Assembly: GCF_016901035.1 (NCBI RefSeq)
Contig: NZ_JAFEUF010000007.1
Coordinates: 1 to 64,000, forward strand
From: Streptomyces durocortorensis
GTDB taxonomy: Bacteria; Actinomycetota; Actinomycetes; Streptomycetales; Streptomycetaceae
Direction: 5' to 3'
Length of the DNA stretch: 64,000 nucleotides
Positions 25,958-36,861 of the stretch are shown here, piece after piece (within the stretch, counting starts at the first letter, position 1; each line of letters opens with the position of its first letter). The translations under genes were made by a program, and so were the position numbers. Under the pieces are notes generated by a model. The model had not been told where the DNA came from. It saw only the letters and a list, made by a program, of their open reading frames with translations, and did no database searches.

Positions 25958-26941
25958 CGTGAGTACCTCTGGCCAGGACAGCTCCACTGGAGCCGAACTT
26001 CAGCGAGCTCGCGCCGAGCAGGAGGGACGGCCGGGCACCTGGTGACGGGCCGGCGGATGAGGGGTGGACGATCCTTGCCCGCCGCTACCTCTGGCCCAGC
26101 CGCTGACCCACCCCGAGACTCCGCCGCGGCATTGTTGCCGCGCTTCCCGGCTGGCGGATCGTCACCGTGGTTGGGCCCCGATTCGGCAGCCCCCACCACT
26201 CCCGGCCGACACCCCACAGCGCCATGAGTACGAAGGGCCCCGACCGCTCGGGAGGCCAGGGACCTTCGCCTCGGGGGAAATAGCGCGTCTCCGACGCCGC
26301 GCAGGAATCGGAGCCGCGGACCGCACAGGACCCAACGTGGGGGTCCAGCCCTGTGCATGCGTCACGCCCTCAACGCGAACGGGCGCGGCAAGGACACGGC
26401 TCAGATGCGCTCGTGGAGGTGGGCTTTGAGGAGGGCCTGTCGGGTTCCGGCGTCCGGCTCAGCGAGCGGGCCCGGGGAGGACCGAGCTGCGACGGCGGCC
26501 CGTACCACCGGTCACCTGAACCAATCGGGGTTCCCGCCGGCGTCTACTGCCTACCGAGCTCGTCGAGCATCTGCTGTTGGTGGCGGTGTCCGATCGTCTC
26601 GTAGCCGATCACGGTGACGAAGGGCGCGAGCATGACGCACGCCACCGACCGCGACAGTCTCCGCGCACTCCCTGATTCACGCGGGGCGCACGCCCCCTTA
26701 CTCCTATTGGGTGACCAATTCGAGGCGACGATTGCGGCAAGATCGAAGTGAAGTGATCTTGCCGCACGAGTCCTTCTCATTCATGCCCATCGAGCAGCCC
26801 ACACGATGGGCCTCCCTCTGCGAGAGCGGCAATCCAGGGTCTTCTCGCGCAGCATCAAGGGGCGCCCCCTGGGCGGGAGTACGTCTGTGCGCAGGTCACC
26901 CATTGCATGGTCAATTGGATGAATATCGGAGGAGTATCGAT
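25958..26941. other. About 980 bases without an assignable gene
   Basis: It holds the promoter and leader of the MpaB-like gene near its right end. A minus-strand frame ending at 26544 (SVACVMLAPFVTVIGYETIG, then HQQQMLDELGRQ) looks protein-like over about 40 codons and may be a small gene or a fragment; I do not recognise it. Nothing else is supported. Confidence 0.4.
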
Positions 26942-28096
26942 ATGGCGTTGACATCCGCAACGGTTGCAGCTGAGTTGGAGGCTGCGAGCAAGGTCGGAGA
27001 TCCTGCGGCTGATGCGCTGGTGGCCGACCTCCTCGAGAACAGGGAAATCGACGGGATCAACGCCCTCTTCCGGACGATCGGAACGCTCAAGCCCGACACG
27101 GATTTGTCGCGGCTTCCCGATCGACTGGCCCAGTTCCTGCGGGAGGCATCCACCCCACCGCCGGACTGGAGCGAGGCAGACGTCAAGGCCGCCGAGGGCT
27201 TCTTCGGCCACCACCACGGAACCGCCTCGATGCTGCAGGGCACCGCAGGCCTCATCGGCACCTACCTCGCACCCACCGGGGCATTCACCCTGCGCTCCAC
27301 CGGCCGCCTCGGAGGTGTCGAGGGACCGGGCCGAAGGCTGTCGCAGTCCTCCCGCCTGTTCATCGACATGGGCAACAAGAACGCCATGCGCGACGGAACC
27401 CTGGCCGCCACCGTGACGAAGGTGCGCCTCGTGCACGCCTCGGTCAGGCAACTGCACAAGCAGAGCGGCCAGTGGGACTACGACAAGTGGGGCGAGCCGG
27501 TCTCCCAGAAATACACCACCGGCGCCGCCTGCGTCTTCAGCACCCAAATCCTGCAGGGCATGAGGAACCTCGGCATCGATGTCTCCGCCGACGACGCCCG
27601 CGGCTTCATGTGCGCCTGGCACTACGTCAACCACTACCTCGGCACGCCGGAGAAGTGGCAGCTTCCCAAGGACGCCGGCGAGGCCGAGCGGCTGTGGAAC
27701 CAGGAGCGGGAGACGGAGTGGAAGAAGACCGACGACGGTGTCTTCATGACCGCCCAGGCCATCAAGTTCTACCGCGACCTCCTGAAGCCCGGAGCCAGTG
27801 ACGCCTACATCGCGCTGACCCGCGTTGCGCTCACCGACAAGTACGCCGACATGGCCGGCTTGCCCAAGAGCCCCCTCGACCTCGCGGGCAAGCCGCTCGC
27901 CGCGGGCCACGGCCTCGTCAGCGGAACGGCCGGCGGCCTCTTCGGCGGAGCCGCCCAGCGGACCGTCGGCGTCAATCCCTACAAGGACCTCCTGGGAGTC
28001 GCCTCGAAGGCGTTCAACGAGATCGAGCAGTACGCACTCACCCACGACCGGGACGATCAGCCCCAGATGCACCAAGAACTCGACGACAACCGCTGA
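26942..28096 (+). CDS. Oxygenase MpaB / rubber oxygenase-like protein (DUF2236)
   Basis: 384 residues from an ATG with AGGAG seven bases upstream. The conserved helical core is visible: LFRTIGTLKPD, ADVKAAEGFFGHHHGTASML, YLAPTGAFTLRSTGRLG, then VRLVHASVRQLHKQSGQWDY (arginine/histidine-rich helix) and a late MCAWHYVNHYLGTPEKW. In the latex-clearing protein and MpaB families these histidines ligate haem b or line its pocket, and the enzymes cleave polyisoprenoid or related double bonds. There is no signal peptide, so it is probably intracellular; the substrate is unknown. It stands alone, with a 13-bp hairpin after the stop. Confidence 0.75.
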   Translation: MALTSATVAAELEAASKVGDPAADALVADLLENREIDGINALFRTIGTLKPDTDLSRLPDRLAQFLREASTPPPDWSEADVKAAEGFFGHHHGTASMLQGTAGLIGTYLAPTGAFTLRSTGRLGGVEGPGRRLSQSSRLFIDMGNKNAMRDGTLAATVTKVRLVHASVRQLHKQSGQWDYDKWGEPVSQKYTTGAACVFSTQILQGMRNLGIDVSADDARGFMCAWHYVNHYLGTPEKWQLPKDAGEAERLWNQERETEWKKTDDGVFMTAQAIKFYRDLLKPGASDAYIALTRVALTDKYADMAGLPKSPLDLAGKPLAAGHGLVSGTAGGLFGGAAQRTVGVNPYKDLLGVASKAFNEIEQYALTHDRDDQPQMHQELDDNR

Positions 28097-28118
28097 CGAC
28101 CGGTCATACGGCCAATGG

Positions 28119-28157
28119 AGCCGCCAAGCGCACTGGAGCATCGCGCGCTTGGCGGCT
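28119..28157. terminator. Hairpin terminator after the MpaB-like gene
   Basis: A 13-base perfect stem (28119-28131 and 28145-28157) with a 13-base loop, 23 bases after the stop codon. Confidence 0.7.
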
Positions 28158-28209
28158 GCGGCTTTTCGCGTAGGCTCAGGGCGGAGGCAACAGACCCCTC
28201 TGCCCCAGT

Positions 28210-28380
28210 TCGGCTCAACATGCTGAACTTGACAGAGAAGGTGTCGGCGGCGAGCTTGCGGTAGGAGTCCAGGGAGACCCGCCAGCTCTCGGGCCATTGG
28301 GCGGCGAAGGTGGACTTGCCGGAGCCCGGCGGCCCGATCAGTGTGCACATAGTGCCGGTTTCGAAGGTCAGGCGGTTCAT
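28210..28380 (-). pseudogene. AAA/polynucleotide-kinase-like ATPase, N-terminal remnant
   Basis: Reads MNRLTFETGTMCTLIGPPGS, then GKSTFAAQWPESWRVSLDSY, RKLAADTFSVKF, after which the frame runs into unrelated sequence. The P-loop GPPGSGKST is intact and the sequence up to SLDSYR matches the start of Pnkp-like kinase domains common in Streptomyces. The remaining domain, about 100 or more residues, is missing. The start lies 66 bases after the stop of the decayed gene at 28446, consistent with a former operon. Confidence 0.65.
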
Positions 28381-28445
28381 CGGGTCCTGCCGGTTGCGGC
28401 GGGCGGCCCCGGCAGCGGGGCGGGGCCGCGCTCAGGGACCGGGGT

Positions 28446-28923
28446 CAGGCAGCCGTGCGGCGGTATTCGGCGGTCATGTCCGCGAGGCCGCGCAGCAGGG
28501 TCGCGGCGTCGACGACGAACACCTTCTGGTCCAGCTGGGTACCTCCGTCCAGTTCCGTGTCGAGCGCCTGGTCCAGCAGTCCGGCGGCAACGCCCAGCGC
28601 GTCGCCGCCCTGGATACCGGCCCGGGCGAGGCGGTGCTCCCCTCCCGCACCTGGTCGATGAGGTCGGACCCGGTCTCGGCGAGCGGCTCCTCGGTGAGGT
28701 GGGCGAGGTGCGTGGCGTGCCGCGCGACCAGCTCGGCGATCGAGCTGACGGGCGCGGTGACCGCGGCCTGGTCAAGGTGGTCGAGGGCGCGCTGCAGCAG
28801 GGGCCTCTGCGCGGTGTACAGGGTGCGTCCGGCGGCCTCGATTGCGGCGGCGAGCTAGCCCAGGTCCTGGAAGGGGTACCAGGTGGCACGGAGCGCGTCG
28901 TCGTCATCGATGGCGGTCACCAT
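28446..28923 (-). pseudogene. Hypothetical helical protein, broken by a stop and a frameshift
   Basis: A former gene of about 158 codons. It begins MVTAIDDDDALRATWYPFQD, meets TAG after DLG, and continues AAAIEAAGRTLYTAQRPLLQ and SSIAELVARHATHLAHLTEE. Near 28635 it changes frame by one base to give RLARAGIQGGDALGVAAGLL and KVFVVDAATLLRGLADMTAE, then TGA. Both damaged points can be repaired by single-base changes, so the decay is recent. The family is not recognised. The kinase-like fragment follows on the same strand. Confidence 0.6.
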
Positions 28924-29032
28924 GGCGTCGAGTAGTGGTGACGTCGGGATTTGCAACAGCCGGAATGCCTCTGGGGCGAGGGTCCTCTGAGGCGGATCGA
29001 GCCCGCTGGCGGGCTAGCCGTGGTAGGCAGGG

Positions 29033-29196
29033 TTGGTGATCAGCCGACTTCCTCTCGACGAGCAACTTGAGTCACTGCGCGCGGTGCTGTCGCGCAACGA
29101 TGTGCTGACGGAGGTGCTGGCTCGGACTGCGACGTTGGATCTGCCTGGGTGGTATGTGACGGCAGGGTGCCTGTTCCAGACCGTGTGGAACGTAGT
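29033..29196 (+). pseudogene. Nucleotidyltransferase-family protein (DUF925-like), N-terminal remnant cut by IS3
   Basis: About 54 codons: ISRLPLDEQLESLRAVLSRN, then DVLTEVLARTATLDLPGWYV and TAGCLFQTVWNVV. This is the start of the family related to minimal nucleotidyltransferases, where GWYVxAGxLxQTVWN precedes the DYDxFYFD metal site. The sequence stops at the IS3 left end. The rest of the gene is not found beyond the right end, so the insertion was accompanied by a deletion. Confidence 0.7.
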
Positions 29197-30160
29197 TGAC
29201 TCCAGCCGCCGGTTGGGGCTGGTGTTGAGCGTAGTGGTTGGTCTCGTGCTCGTGGGGCGGGATGTCGCCGGTCGCTGTGTGAGGCGCTGGTTGTTGAACC
29301 AGTCGACCCATTCCGCGGTTGCGAGTTCAACGTCGGCCAGGCCATGCCAGGGCCTGCGCGGCTTGATCAACTCCTTCTTGTAGAGGCCGATCTGGGATTC
29401 CATGAGCGTGTTGTCCAAGGCGTCGCCGACGGTGCCGATCGAGGCGTCGATGCCGGCCTCGATCAGGTGCGCGGTGAACGCGAAAGACGTGTACTGACTG
29501 CCCGCGTCCGAATGGTGAACCAGCCCCGGGCCAGCGGGAGTTCCGGCGCGATCGCGACGCCACAAGGCCATGTCGAGTGCGTCGAGGACGAGCTTGGCCC
29601 GTTTGCTGATGGCGGCGGACCAGCCCACGATCGCCCGGGAGAACCCGTCCACGACGAACGCGACGTAGACGATACCCGACCAGGTGGCGACATAGGTGAA
29701 GTCAGCCACCCACCGCTCGTTCGGCCTGGACGCGGTGAAGTCGCGTTGCAGCAGTTCAGCGGACCGCTCATGGCCATCGTCCCGGACGGTGGTGCGGATC
29801 TTCTTCCCGCGCCGGGCGCCTTCGAGGCCGAGGTCGCGCATCAGCCGGGCGACGGTGCAGCGGGCCACCGGTATGCCCTCGCGGTGCAGCTGACGCCGGA
29901 CCTTCCGGACCCCGTAGACGCCGAAATTGTCGGCGTGGACGCGGCTGATCTGCGTCTTCAGCTCCCTGTCACGGACCGACCGGTCGCTGGGGGTGCGTTT
30001 CCTGGCGGCGTAGTAGGTGCTCGTCGCGATCTTCAGTCCGTGGCTGGTCAGGACTCGGCAGATCGGCTCGACCCCGAACACCTGGCGGTGTGCGTCGATG
30101 AACGCTACGAGCGCTTCGACGGCCGGTCGAGCTCGGCCGCGAAGAAAGCCGAGGCCGCCT
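29197..30160 (-). pseudogene. IS3 transposase OrfB, frameshifted near the C-terminus
   Basis: OrfB integrase core with the DDE triad: WVADFTYVATW, then VHHSDAGSQYTSF and DNTLMESQIGLYKKELIKPR. It is preceded by the usual region from VEALVAFIDAHRQVFGVEP to GVRKVRRQLHREG. Translation should start by a -1 shift from OrfA near 30140. After WFNNQRL a base is missing (about 29285): the normal end HTATGDIPPHEHE is found in another frame, and the actual frame runs out of the element to 29014. The catalytic part is complete, so activity may be reduced rather than lost. Confidence 0.8.
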
Positions 30161-30431
30161 TCAGGATCTCGTTCGCCCGTCGCAGTTCGGCGTTCTCGGC
30201 CCGCAGCCGCTTGATCTCCGCGGCCCCTGCCGACGTGACTCCGGGCCGCTGGCCTGCGTCGACCTCGGTCTTGCGGACCCAGGTCCTCACCGTCTCGGCG
30301 GCACCGATCCCCAGCTTGGCCGCGACCGCCTTCATCGCGGCCCACTCGGTGGCGTAGTTCGGGCGGATCTCCGCAACCATGCGCACCGCGCGCTCGCGAA
30401 GCTCGGGAGGGTAAGGGGACGGACGTGCCAT
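30105..30431 (-). CDS. IS3 OrfA (DNA-binding protein)
   Basis: 108 residues: a HTH (PPELRERAVRMVAEIRPNYA, then KLGIGAAETVRTWVRK) followed by a leucine-zipper-like helix (AAEIKRLRAENAELRRANEI). The end overlaps the OrfB frame; GCTTTCTTC near 30140 is a possible -1 slippage site joining the two into the transposase. Confidence 0.88.
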   Translation of the reverse strand: MARPSPYPPELRERAVRMVAEIRPNYATEWAAMKAVAAKLGIGAAETVRTWVRKTEVDAGQRPGVTSAGAAEIKRLRAENAELRRANEILKAASAFFAAELDRPSKRS

Positions 30432-30517
30432 GACTCGATCCTCTCAGGGAATCGAGCCTCCATCAGACCCGGAGCGGTTCAGTTGCGGTGATGTCTTCCG
30501 CTGCGAGGATGTGTTTC

Positions 30518-31318
30518 ATGGTCAGCGTTGAGGAGTGGATCCAGGCCCGGAGAGGCCTGCGGTTGGGGCAGAGGGTTTCAGGGACGGTGGCCGCGGTCCC
30601 GAATCCGGGCACGACGGGGATCTTCGTTGACATCGGCCTTCCGGTTGGAGGGTTCGTCGACGTGGTGCTGCTTCCGTCCGCCGCGAGGCGCTGGCCGGCG
30701 GTAGGGACGGTGGCGGAGTTCGAGGTCTGGTGGGCCGATGCGCGGCCGCAGGTGCGACTCAAGCCCGTAGAGCGCCAGTTCTTGCGCGAGGACTTCGACG
30801 AGTGGCTGGCCCAGTGGCGGCCAGGCTGGCCTGAGAACGTGCCCGTGGACCAGGCGTGGGTTGAAGCGGATGTGGCGACTCGGCGGGATGCCGGCGAGGT
30901 CGAGGAAACGCTGCGTGCGGCCGGATGGAAGCCGGGGCGACGCGTCCCGATTCAGCAGTGGCGCGAGATGCTGGAGGCAACTGGGCTGGTCCGGATGCAT
31001 GAGGCCGCCGAACGATTCTTGACTGAGTTCGGAGGCTTGGACGTACAGATCAGCGGGCCAGGCATCACCTGCGCCAGGACGCCCTTCACCTTTGATCCCG
31101 AACTCGCGGTGGGCGAGGAGGATCGATTCGCAGATTGGAGCTCGACGGTTGGGCGGGACATCTTCCCCATCGGTGAGCTCGACGAGGGCCGGTTTTTCCT
31201 CGGCATCGACGAGACCAGCGAGATCTACCTGATCGAGACCTGGGTAGCGACGTTCGGCCCGGTCCGGGAAGCGCTGGAGAAGCTCGTCCTGGGCGTATCT
31301 CCACGGCGCATCGGTTGA
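30518..31318 (+). CDS. S1-like OB-fold domain fused to SUKH-3 immunity-type domain
   Basis: 266 residues in one frame. Residues about 8-80 look like an S1/OB fold: GLRLGQRVSGTVAAVPNPGT, TGIFVDIGLPVGGFVD, FEVWWADARPQVRLKP. Residues about 135-265 match the SUKH-3 family: VEETLRAAGWKPGRRVPIQQW, HEAAERFLTEFGGLDVQISG, FDPELAVGEEDRF, FPIGELDEGRFFLGIDETSE. SUKH proteins neutralise secreted or contact-dependent nuclease toxins. An S1-like module suggests nucleic-acid binding. No toxin gene is adjacent. The ATG is preceded by GCGAGG. An accidental fusion seems unlikely because no stop, frame change or internal start separates the parts. Confidence 0.7.
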   Translation: MVSVEEWIQARRGLRLGQRVSGTVAAVPNPGTTGIFVDIGLPVGGFVDVVLLPSAARRWPAVGTVAEFEVWWADARPQVRLKPVERQFLREDFDEWLAQWRPGWPENVPVDQAWVEADVATRRDAGEVEETLRAAGWKPGRRVPIQQWREMLEATGLVRMHEAAERFLTEFGGLDVQISGPGITCARTPFTFDPELAVGEEDRFADWSSTVGRDIFPIGELDEGRFFLGIDETSEIYLIETWVATFGPVREALEKLVLGVSPRRIG

Positions 31319-31383
31319 GGTAAGTCATCGTCGCATGTCGCGCGACAGCAGTGTTGCCCTGAACCAGGGTCTTCCGGTGCTTG

Positions 31384-31592
31384 TCAGGGCATGTGCTGCG
31401 GCTGCCGCGGCATGGCTCGGACCTTGGCCGCGTCAGCGTCTCGGTCTGAGAGGGCAGCGTTCTCCAGAGACAGCAGGTTCAAGGTGGTCGCGTAGAGCTG
31501 AAGACGCGCTTCCAAGATCCTGCAGTGGGCCTGCAGCTCCTTGTGCTTCTTCTTCAGCTCCTCGAAGGCGTCCGAGGAATGGACGTTCGAAG
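31384..31592 (-). pseudogene. Coiled-coil protein fragment cut by IS256
   Basis: About 65 codons before a stop: SSDAFEELKKKHKELQAHCR, then ILEARLQLYATTLNLLSLEN and AALSDRDADAAKVRAMPRQ. It is one long helix with heptads, like the C-terminus of small coiled-coil proteins that accompany integrase cassettes. Its frame enters the IS256 left end at 31593, so its N-terminus was removed by the insertion. No function can be assigned. Confidence 0.5.
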
Positions 31593-31617
31593 GAGCAATT
31601 GTCAATTCCTGTGGATC
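31593..31617 (+). repeat. IS256 terminal inverted repeat, left
   Basis: 25 bases, matches the right end 21 of 25. It lies 12 bases from the stop of the HAD gene. Confidence 0.75.
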
Positions 31618-31628
31618 ACCGGGGAGCC

Positions 31629-32126
31629 TCAAGTGGCCCGCAGCCATTGATCGAGGACTGCGAAGTCTTCGTTGGTGAGGCCGCGGGACGACGCGATGCG
31701 GTGGAGGAGAGCCGGGGTGGGGTGGTTGGTGGACACCCAGTCCCGATCGGCGTCGGTGATCTCGTCATCGACCCAGACGAACGGGCGTCCGCCCGCCCAT
31801 GCCGCCAGGGTTCGGGTCTTCCAGTGGAGCCCGAACCACTGGTCCTCGCGTTCATGCGCGTCGGAGGGTTCCGGCCAGTGCACGACCGGCAGGGGCGGCA
31901 GGCCGAGCCGCGGTGCTATGTCGGTGTTCGCCGTCTCCTCCCAGGTGGTGGCCCAGACCAGCTCGCACGGCAGTGCCGCGAGGCAAGGCCCGACACGTGG
32001 GTCGAGCCGCATCAGGTGCGAATCTGTCGCGGTGCCTGACGGCTCGCGCTGCGGGCCGTTACCGAACGGCAGGAGAGGTCCGTCGACGTCCAGGAACAGC
32101 AGCGGGCGTTCCGTGCGCTCACTCAT
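31629..32126 (-). CDS. HAD-superfamily protein (HAD_SAK-like), passenger of IS256
   Basis: 165 residues. Motif I is LLFLDVDGPLLPFG (about 9-22; nucleophile DxD), a motif II region is LVWATTWEETANTDIAP, and motif III/IV acidic residues are in PFVWVDDEITDADRDW (about 120). The pattern fits the small HAD domains linked by others to RNA-repair 'Swiss Army Knife' proteins, many of them phosphatases. Its ATG overlaps the transposase stop (ATGA), so the two are co-translated. The gene ends 12 bases inside the left inverted repeat, so it travels with the IS. The benefit to the IS or host is unknown. Confidence 0.78.
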   Translation of the reverse strand: MSERTERPLLFLDVDGPLLPFGNGPQREPSGTATDSHLMRLDPRVGPCLAALPCELVWATTWEETANTDIAPRLGLPPLPVVHWPEPSDAHEREDQWFGLHWKTRTLAAWAGGRPFVWVDDEITDADRDWVSTNHPTPALLHRIASSRGLTNEDFAVLDQWLRAT

Positions 32127-33376
32127 GCCGCAGCCTCCTGCTTACGCTCGACCAGCACGCCGCGTTCGAAGCGGGCGCCGTTGCTGACGAGGGCGACAAG
32201 GTGGGGTGCAGTGATCGCGCGCCAGCGGGCCTGGGCGGACTCGGCGAGCTTGAACACCATCGCCAGGGCCGCGGCCGGGCTGCCGGCACCGCGTGTGACC
32301 TTGGTCCGCAACTTCACCGTGCTGAAGGTCGACTCGATCGGATTTGTCGTGCGCAGGTGGACCCAGTGCTCGGCCGGCAAGTCGTAGAACGCCACGAGTT
32401 CGTCGGCATCGTCGGTGATCTTTTTGACGGCCTTGGGCCACTTGGCGCCGTAGGCGCGTTCGAAGTCTTTCACCGCCTTCTCGGCGTGATCGCGGTCCTC
32501 GGCGTTGTAGATCTCCTGCAGCGCTTTCTTCGCGCCGGGCTGGGCCGATTTCGGCAGGGCATTGACCACGTTCCGGGTTTTGTGAACCCAGCACCTTTGA
32601 TGTCTGGCCTGCGGAAACAGCTCGGCCAGGGCCCGCCACAGACCCATGGCTCCGTCGCCGACGACGAGCTCGGGATCGCGCATGCCGCGCCGACGGCAGT
32701 CCCGCAGGAGGTCGGCCCAGGACTCGGTCGACTCGCGCAGGCCCTCGGCGAGCGCGACCAGCTCCTTACTGCCGTCGGTGCGCACGCCCATGAGGACCAG
32801 GACGCAGGAGCGGGCCTGCCCGTGGCGGACCTTGGGGTGGACGCCGTCGGCCCACACGTACACGTAGTCGGATCCGGACAGGTCCCGGTCCTGGAAGGCG
32901 GCGTGATCGTCGCTCCACTGCTTGGTCAGCCGGGTCACCGTGGCCGGCGAGAGCCCAGCGGCCGAGCCGAGGAACTGCTCCATCGCGGGCACGAAGTCGC
33001 CGGAGGACAGACCGTGCAAGTAGAGCAGGGGCAGGACCTCGCTGATCTTCGGGGACTTCCGGCACCAGGGGGTAAGGATCTTCGACGAGAACCGCTTGCG
33101 CTCGCCCCTCTCGCCATCGACCCGCTTGTCGTTCACCCGCGGCGCCTTCACCGCAATCGGCCCGGCGGCGGTGGCCACCGTCCGCTCGCGGTGGTGGCCG
33201 TTGCGGACCACCAGACGGCGACCGGCCTCGTCCCGCTCGCCCGCCAACTCAGCTATGTACTGGTTGACCTCGGCTTCCAGGGCGGCGGCGAGCATCCGAC
33301 GGGCACCCTCGCGGACGATGTCGTCCATCAGGGAGCCGCTCTGGGTGGTGCCGTTCTCGTTGACTACGCTCAGCAC
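32123..33376 (-). CDS. IS256-family (mutator-type) transposase
   Basis: 417 residues, apparently intact. The catalytic residues are D in YVWADGVHPKV, D in LVVGDGAMGLW and E in NPIESTFSTVKLRT; the family C/H motif is in RHQRCWVHKTRNV. The N-terminal part (MDDIVREGARRMLAAALEAE, then AGERDEAGRRLVVRNGHHRER) is also typical. Its end overlaps the start of the HAD gene by four bases. Confidence 0.92.
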   Translation of the reverse strand: MLSVVNENGTTQSGSLMDDIVREGARRMLAAALEAEVNQYIAELAGERDEAGRRLVVRNGHHRERTVATAAGPIAVKAPRVNDKRVDGERGERKRFSSKILTPWCRKSPKISEVLPLLYLHGLSSGDFVPAMEQFLGSAAGLSPATVTRLTKQWSDDHAAFQDRDLSGSDYVYVWADGVHPKVRHGQARSCVLVLMGVRTDGSKELVALAEGLRESTESWADLLRDCRRRGMRDPELVVGDGAMGLWRALAELFPQARHQRCWVHKTRNVVNALPKSAQPGAKKALQEIYNAEDRDHAEKAVKDFERAYGAKWPKAVKKITDDADELVAFYDLPAEHWVHLRTTNPIESTFSTVKLRTKVTRGAGSPAAALAMVFKLAESAQARWRAITAPHLVALVSNGARFERGVLVERKQEAAA

Positions 33377-33485
33377 GGGCGTGCCTTCCCGACCCGCGCT
33401 GCAACGCGGGCCTACTCGATGACCAGAAATCGATCACTCGGGAAGGTACGCCCTCCGCGTTCCGCGAGGCACCCCTCCCGAGCCC

Positions 33486-33510
33486 GATCCACAGGTCTTG
33501 AGCATTGCTC
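33486..33510 (-). repeat. IS256 terminal inverted repeat, right
   Basis: Reverse complement of the left end at 21 of 25 positions, 110 bases upstream of the transposase start. Confidence 0.75.
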
Positions 33511-33694
33511 GGCTTCGAGCCGGCCGAGCTGGTGGGCCACGGGGCGGTAGCCGGGCCCGCTCCCCGCGCAGTCACGGACTCGGGTGTCGACGTGCTGGTC
33601 ATCGTCGCGCGGCGGCGCGTCATCCACGGCACTCCGCCCGCTGACCCGTGGCGGCCGGGGTGTCGCGTCCGGTGACGATCCGCCAGGACTAGCC

Positions 33695-36027
<2,333 letters not shown>

Positions 36028-36170
36028 GCTCACCGGGCCAGGAATGCAGAAGCGGATCCGGGCTCAAAGCGGCGGCCAAGGCCGCCCAGCGTGAGGAGAA
36101 ATATCAAAACCTCCTCTTAGAGGGTATTTCGTCCCGTTGTTTCATCCCAGATTGCGTGGTTGCGGGTGGT

Positions 36171-36690
36171 TCACGCTCCGCGCCATGTGGGGGTGGATTC
36201 TGCGGTGAGTCTGCGGGTCATGAGGTTGATCATTGCAACGTGGATCATGGCTTCGGACCGGTGTGGGTGGGCTTCGTAGTCGCGGGCCAGGCATCGGTGG
36301 TTCATGAGCCATCCCAGGGTCCGCTCGACGGTCCAGCGGCGGGGCAGAACGGTGAAGCCCCTGGTGGTGGGGTCGCGGCGGACGATGTGCATGTCGATGC
36401 CGAGGGTGGCGGCGTGCTCGACGAGGTGCTGGCGGTAGCCGCCGTCGACCCAGGTTTGCGGATGGTGGGATGCTCTGCGGCGATCTGTTCGATGAGAGTC
36501 CGGCCGGCGGTCGAGTCCTGGACGCTGGCCGCGGTGACCAGTACGCCGAGGAGGAGTCCGACGGTGTCGATGACAATGCTCCGCTTGCGGCCGACGATCT
36601 TCTTGCCCGCGTCGATGCCTTGCCCGGTGGCGGGGACATTGAGCTTCTTCAGCGTTGCCGCTCCAGTGTGAGGACTGCCTTGGCGATTGA
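36171..36690 (-). pseudogene. IS5-family transposase, 5'-truncated and frameshifted
   Basis: The minus strand reads DAGKKIVGRKRSIVIDTVGL and ASVQDSTAGRTLIEQIAAEH. After a one-base frame change near 36455 it reads WVDGGYRQHLVEHAATLGID, HIVRRDPTTRGFTVLPRRWT, VERTLGWLMNHRCLARDYE. The second Asp and the Glu of the triad are there; the N-terminal half with the first Asp is missing. Confidence 0.8.
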
Positions 36691-36861
36691 CGTCATGCGG
36701 TCGGGGCTGCATCGGGACCTGCGGAAGATCCGCCAGGACTTCAGCCTTGCGACGCCGCGTTCGACGGGTGCTCGCGCTGCGCCCTCACGGGTGATGATCA
36801 GCATGGTGACCCACTCCACGAGTGCGTGCGGCAGGTCGAGTGCGGCAGGATGGATGACCAA
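36649..36861 (-). pseudogene. Transposase deletion derivative (N- and C-terminal ends fused in frame)
   Basis: 70 codons. The start MVIHPAALDLPHALVEWVTM, LIITREG is the N-terminus of an IS5-type 'transposase family protein'. It is followed directly by AARAPVERGVARLKSWRIFR and RMTSIAKAVLTLERQR, the C-terminus of the same family. The roughly 190-residue middle with the catalytic core has been removed in frame. An inverted repeat (36861-36872 and 36913-36924) with an inner imperfect stem lies directly upstream, as in the promoter region of the full element. Confidence 0.6.

Larger units (their letters stand above)
29197..30481. mobile_element. IS3-family element
   Basis: orfA and orfB on the minus strand. 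The right end reads TGAACCGCTCCGGGTCTGAT on the minus strand from 30481; the left end reads TGACTCCAGCCGCCGGTT from 29197. The ends match only partly. The left junction lies inside a nucleotidyltransferase gene. Confidence 0.7.
31593..33510. mobile_element. IS256-family element with a HAD passenger gene
   Basis: Terminal inverted repeats of 25 bases, 31593-31617 (GAGCAATTGTCAATTCC...) and the reverse complement of 33486-33510 (GAGCAATGCTCAAGACC...), match at 21 of 25, including the last ten (CCTGTGGATC at the inner end). The element is 1918 bp, about 500 bp longer than a transposase-only IS256. The extra length holds a HAD-domain gene overlapping the transposase stop. No target duplication was found. 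Confidence 0.75.

Noticed and set aside
26855-28348. Minus-strand open frame over the MpaB-like gene
   Set aside because: Antisense shadow without motifs; the plus frame has a good ribosome site and family motifs.
29192-30490. GTT target duplication around IS3
   Set aside because: It needs a left end that does not start with TG, and the right flank does not continue the interrupted gene.
31585-33518. 8-bp target duplication around IS256
   Set aside because: The flanks GTTCGAAG and GGCTTCGA share TTCGA but not in register, so no duplication can be claimed.
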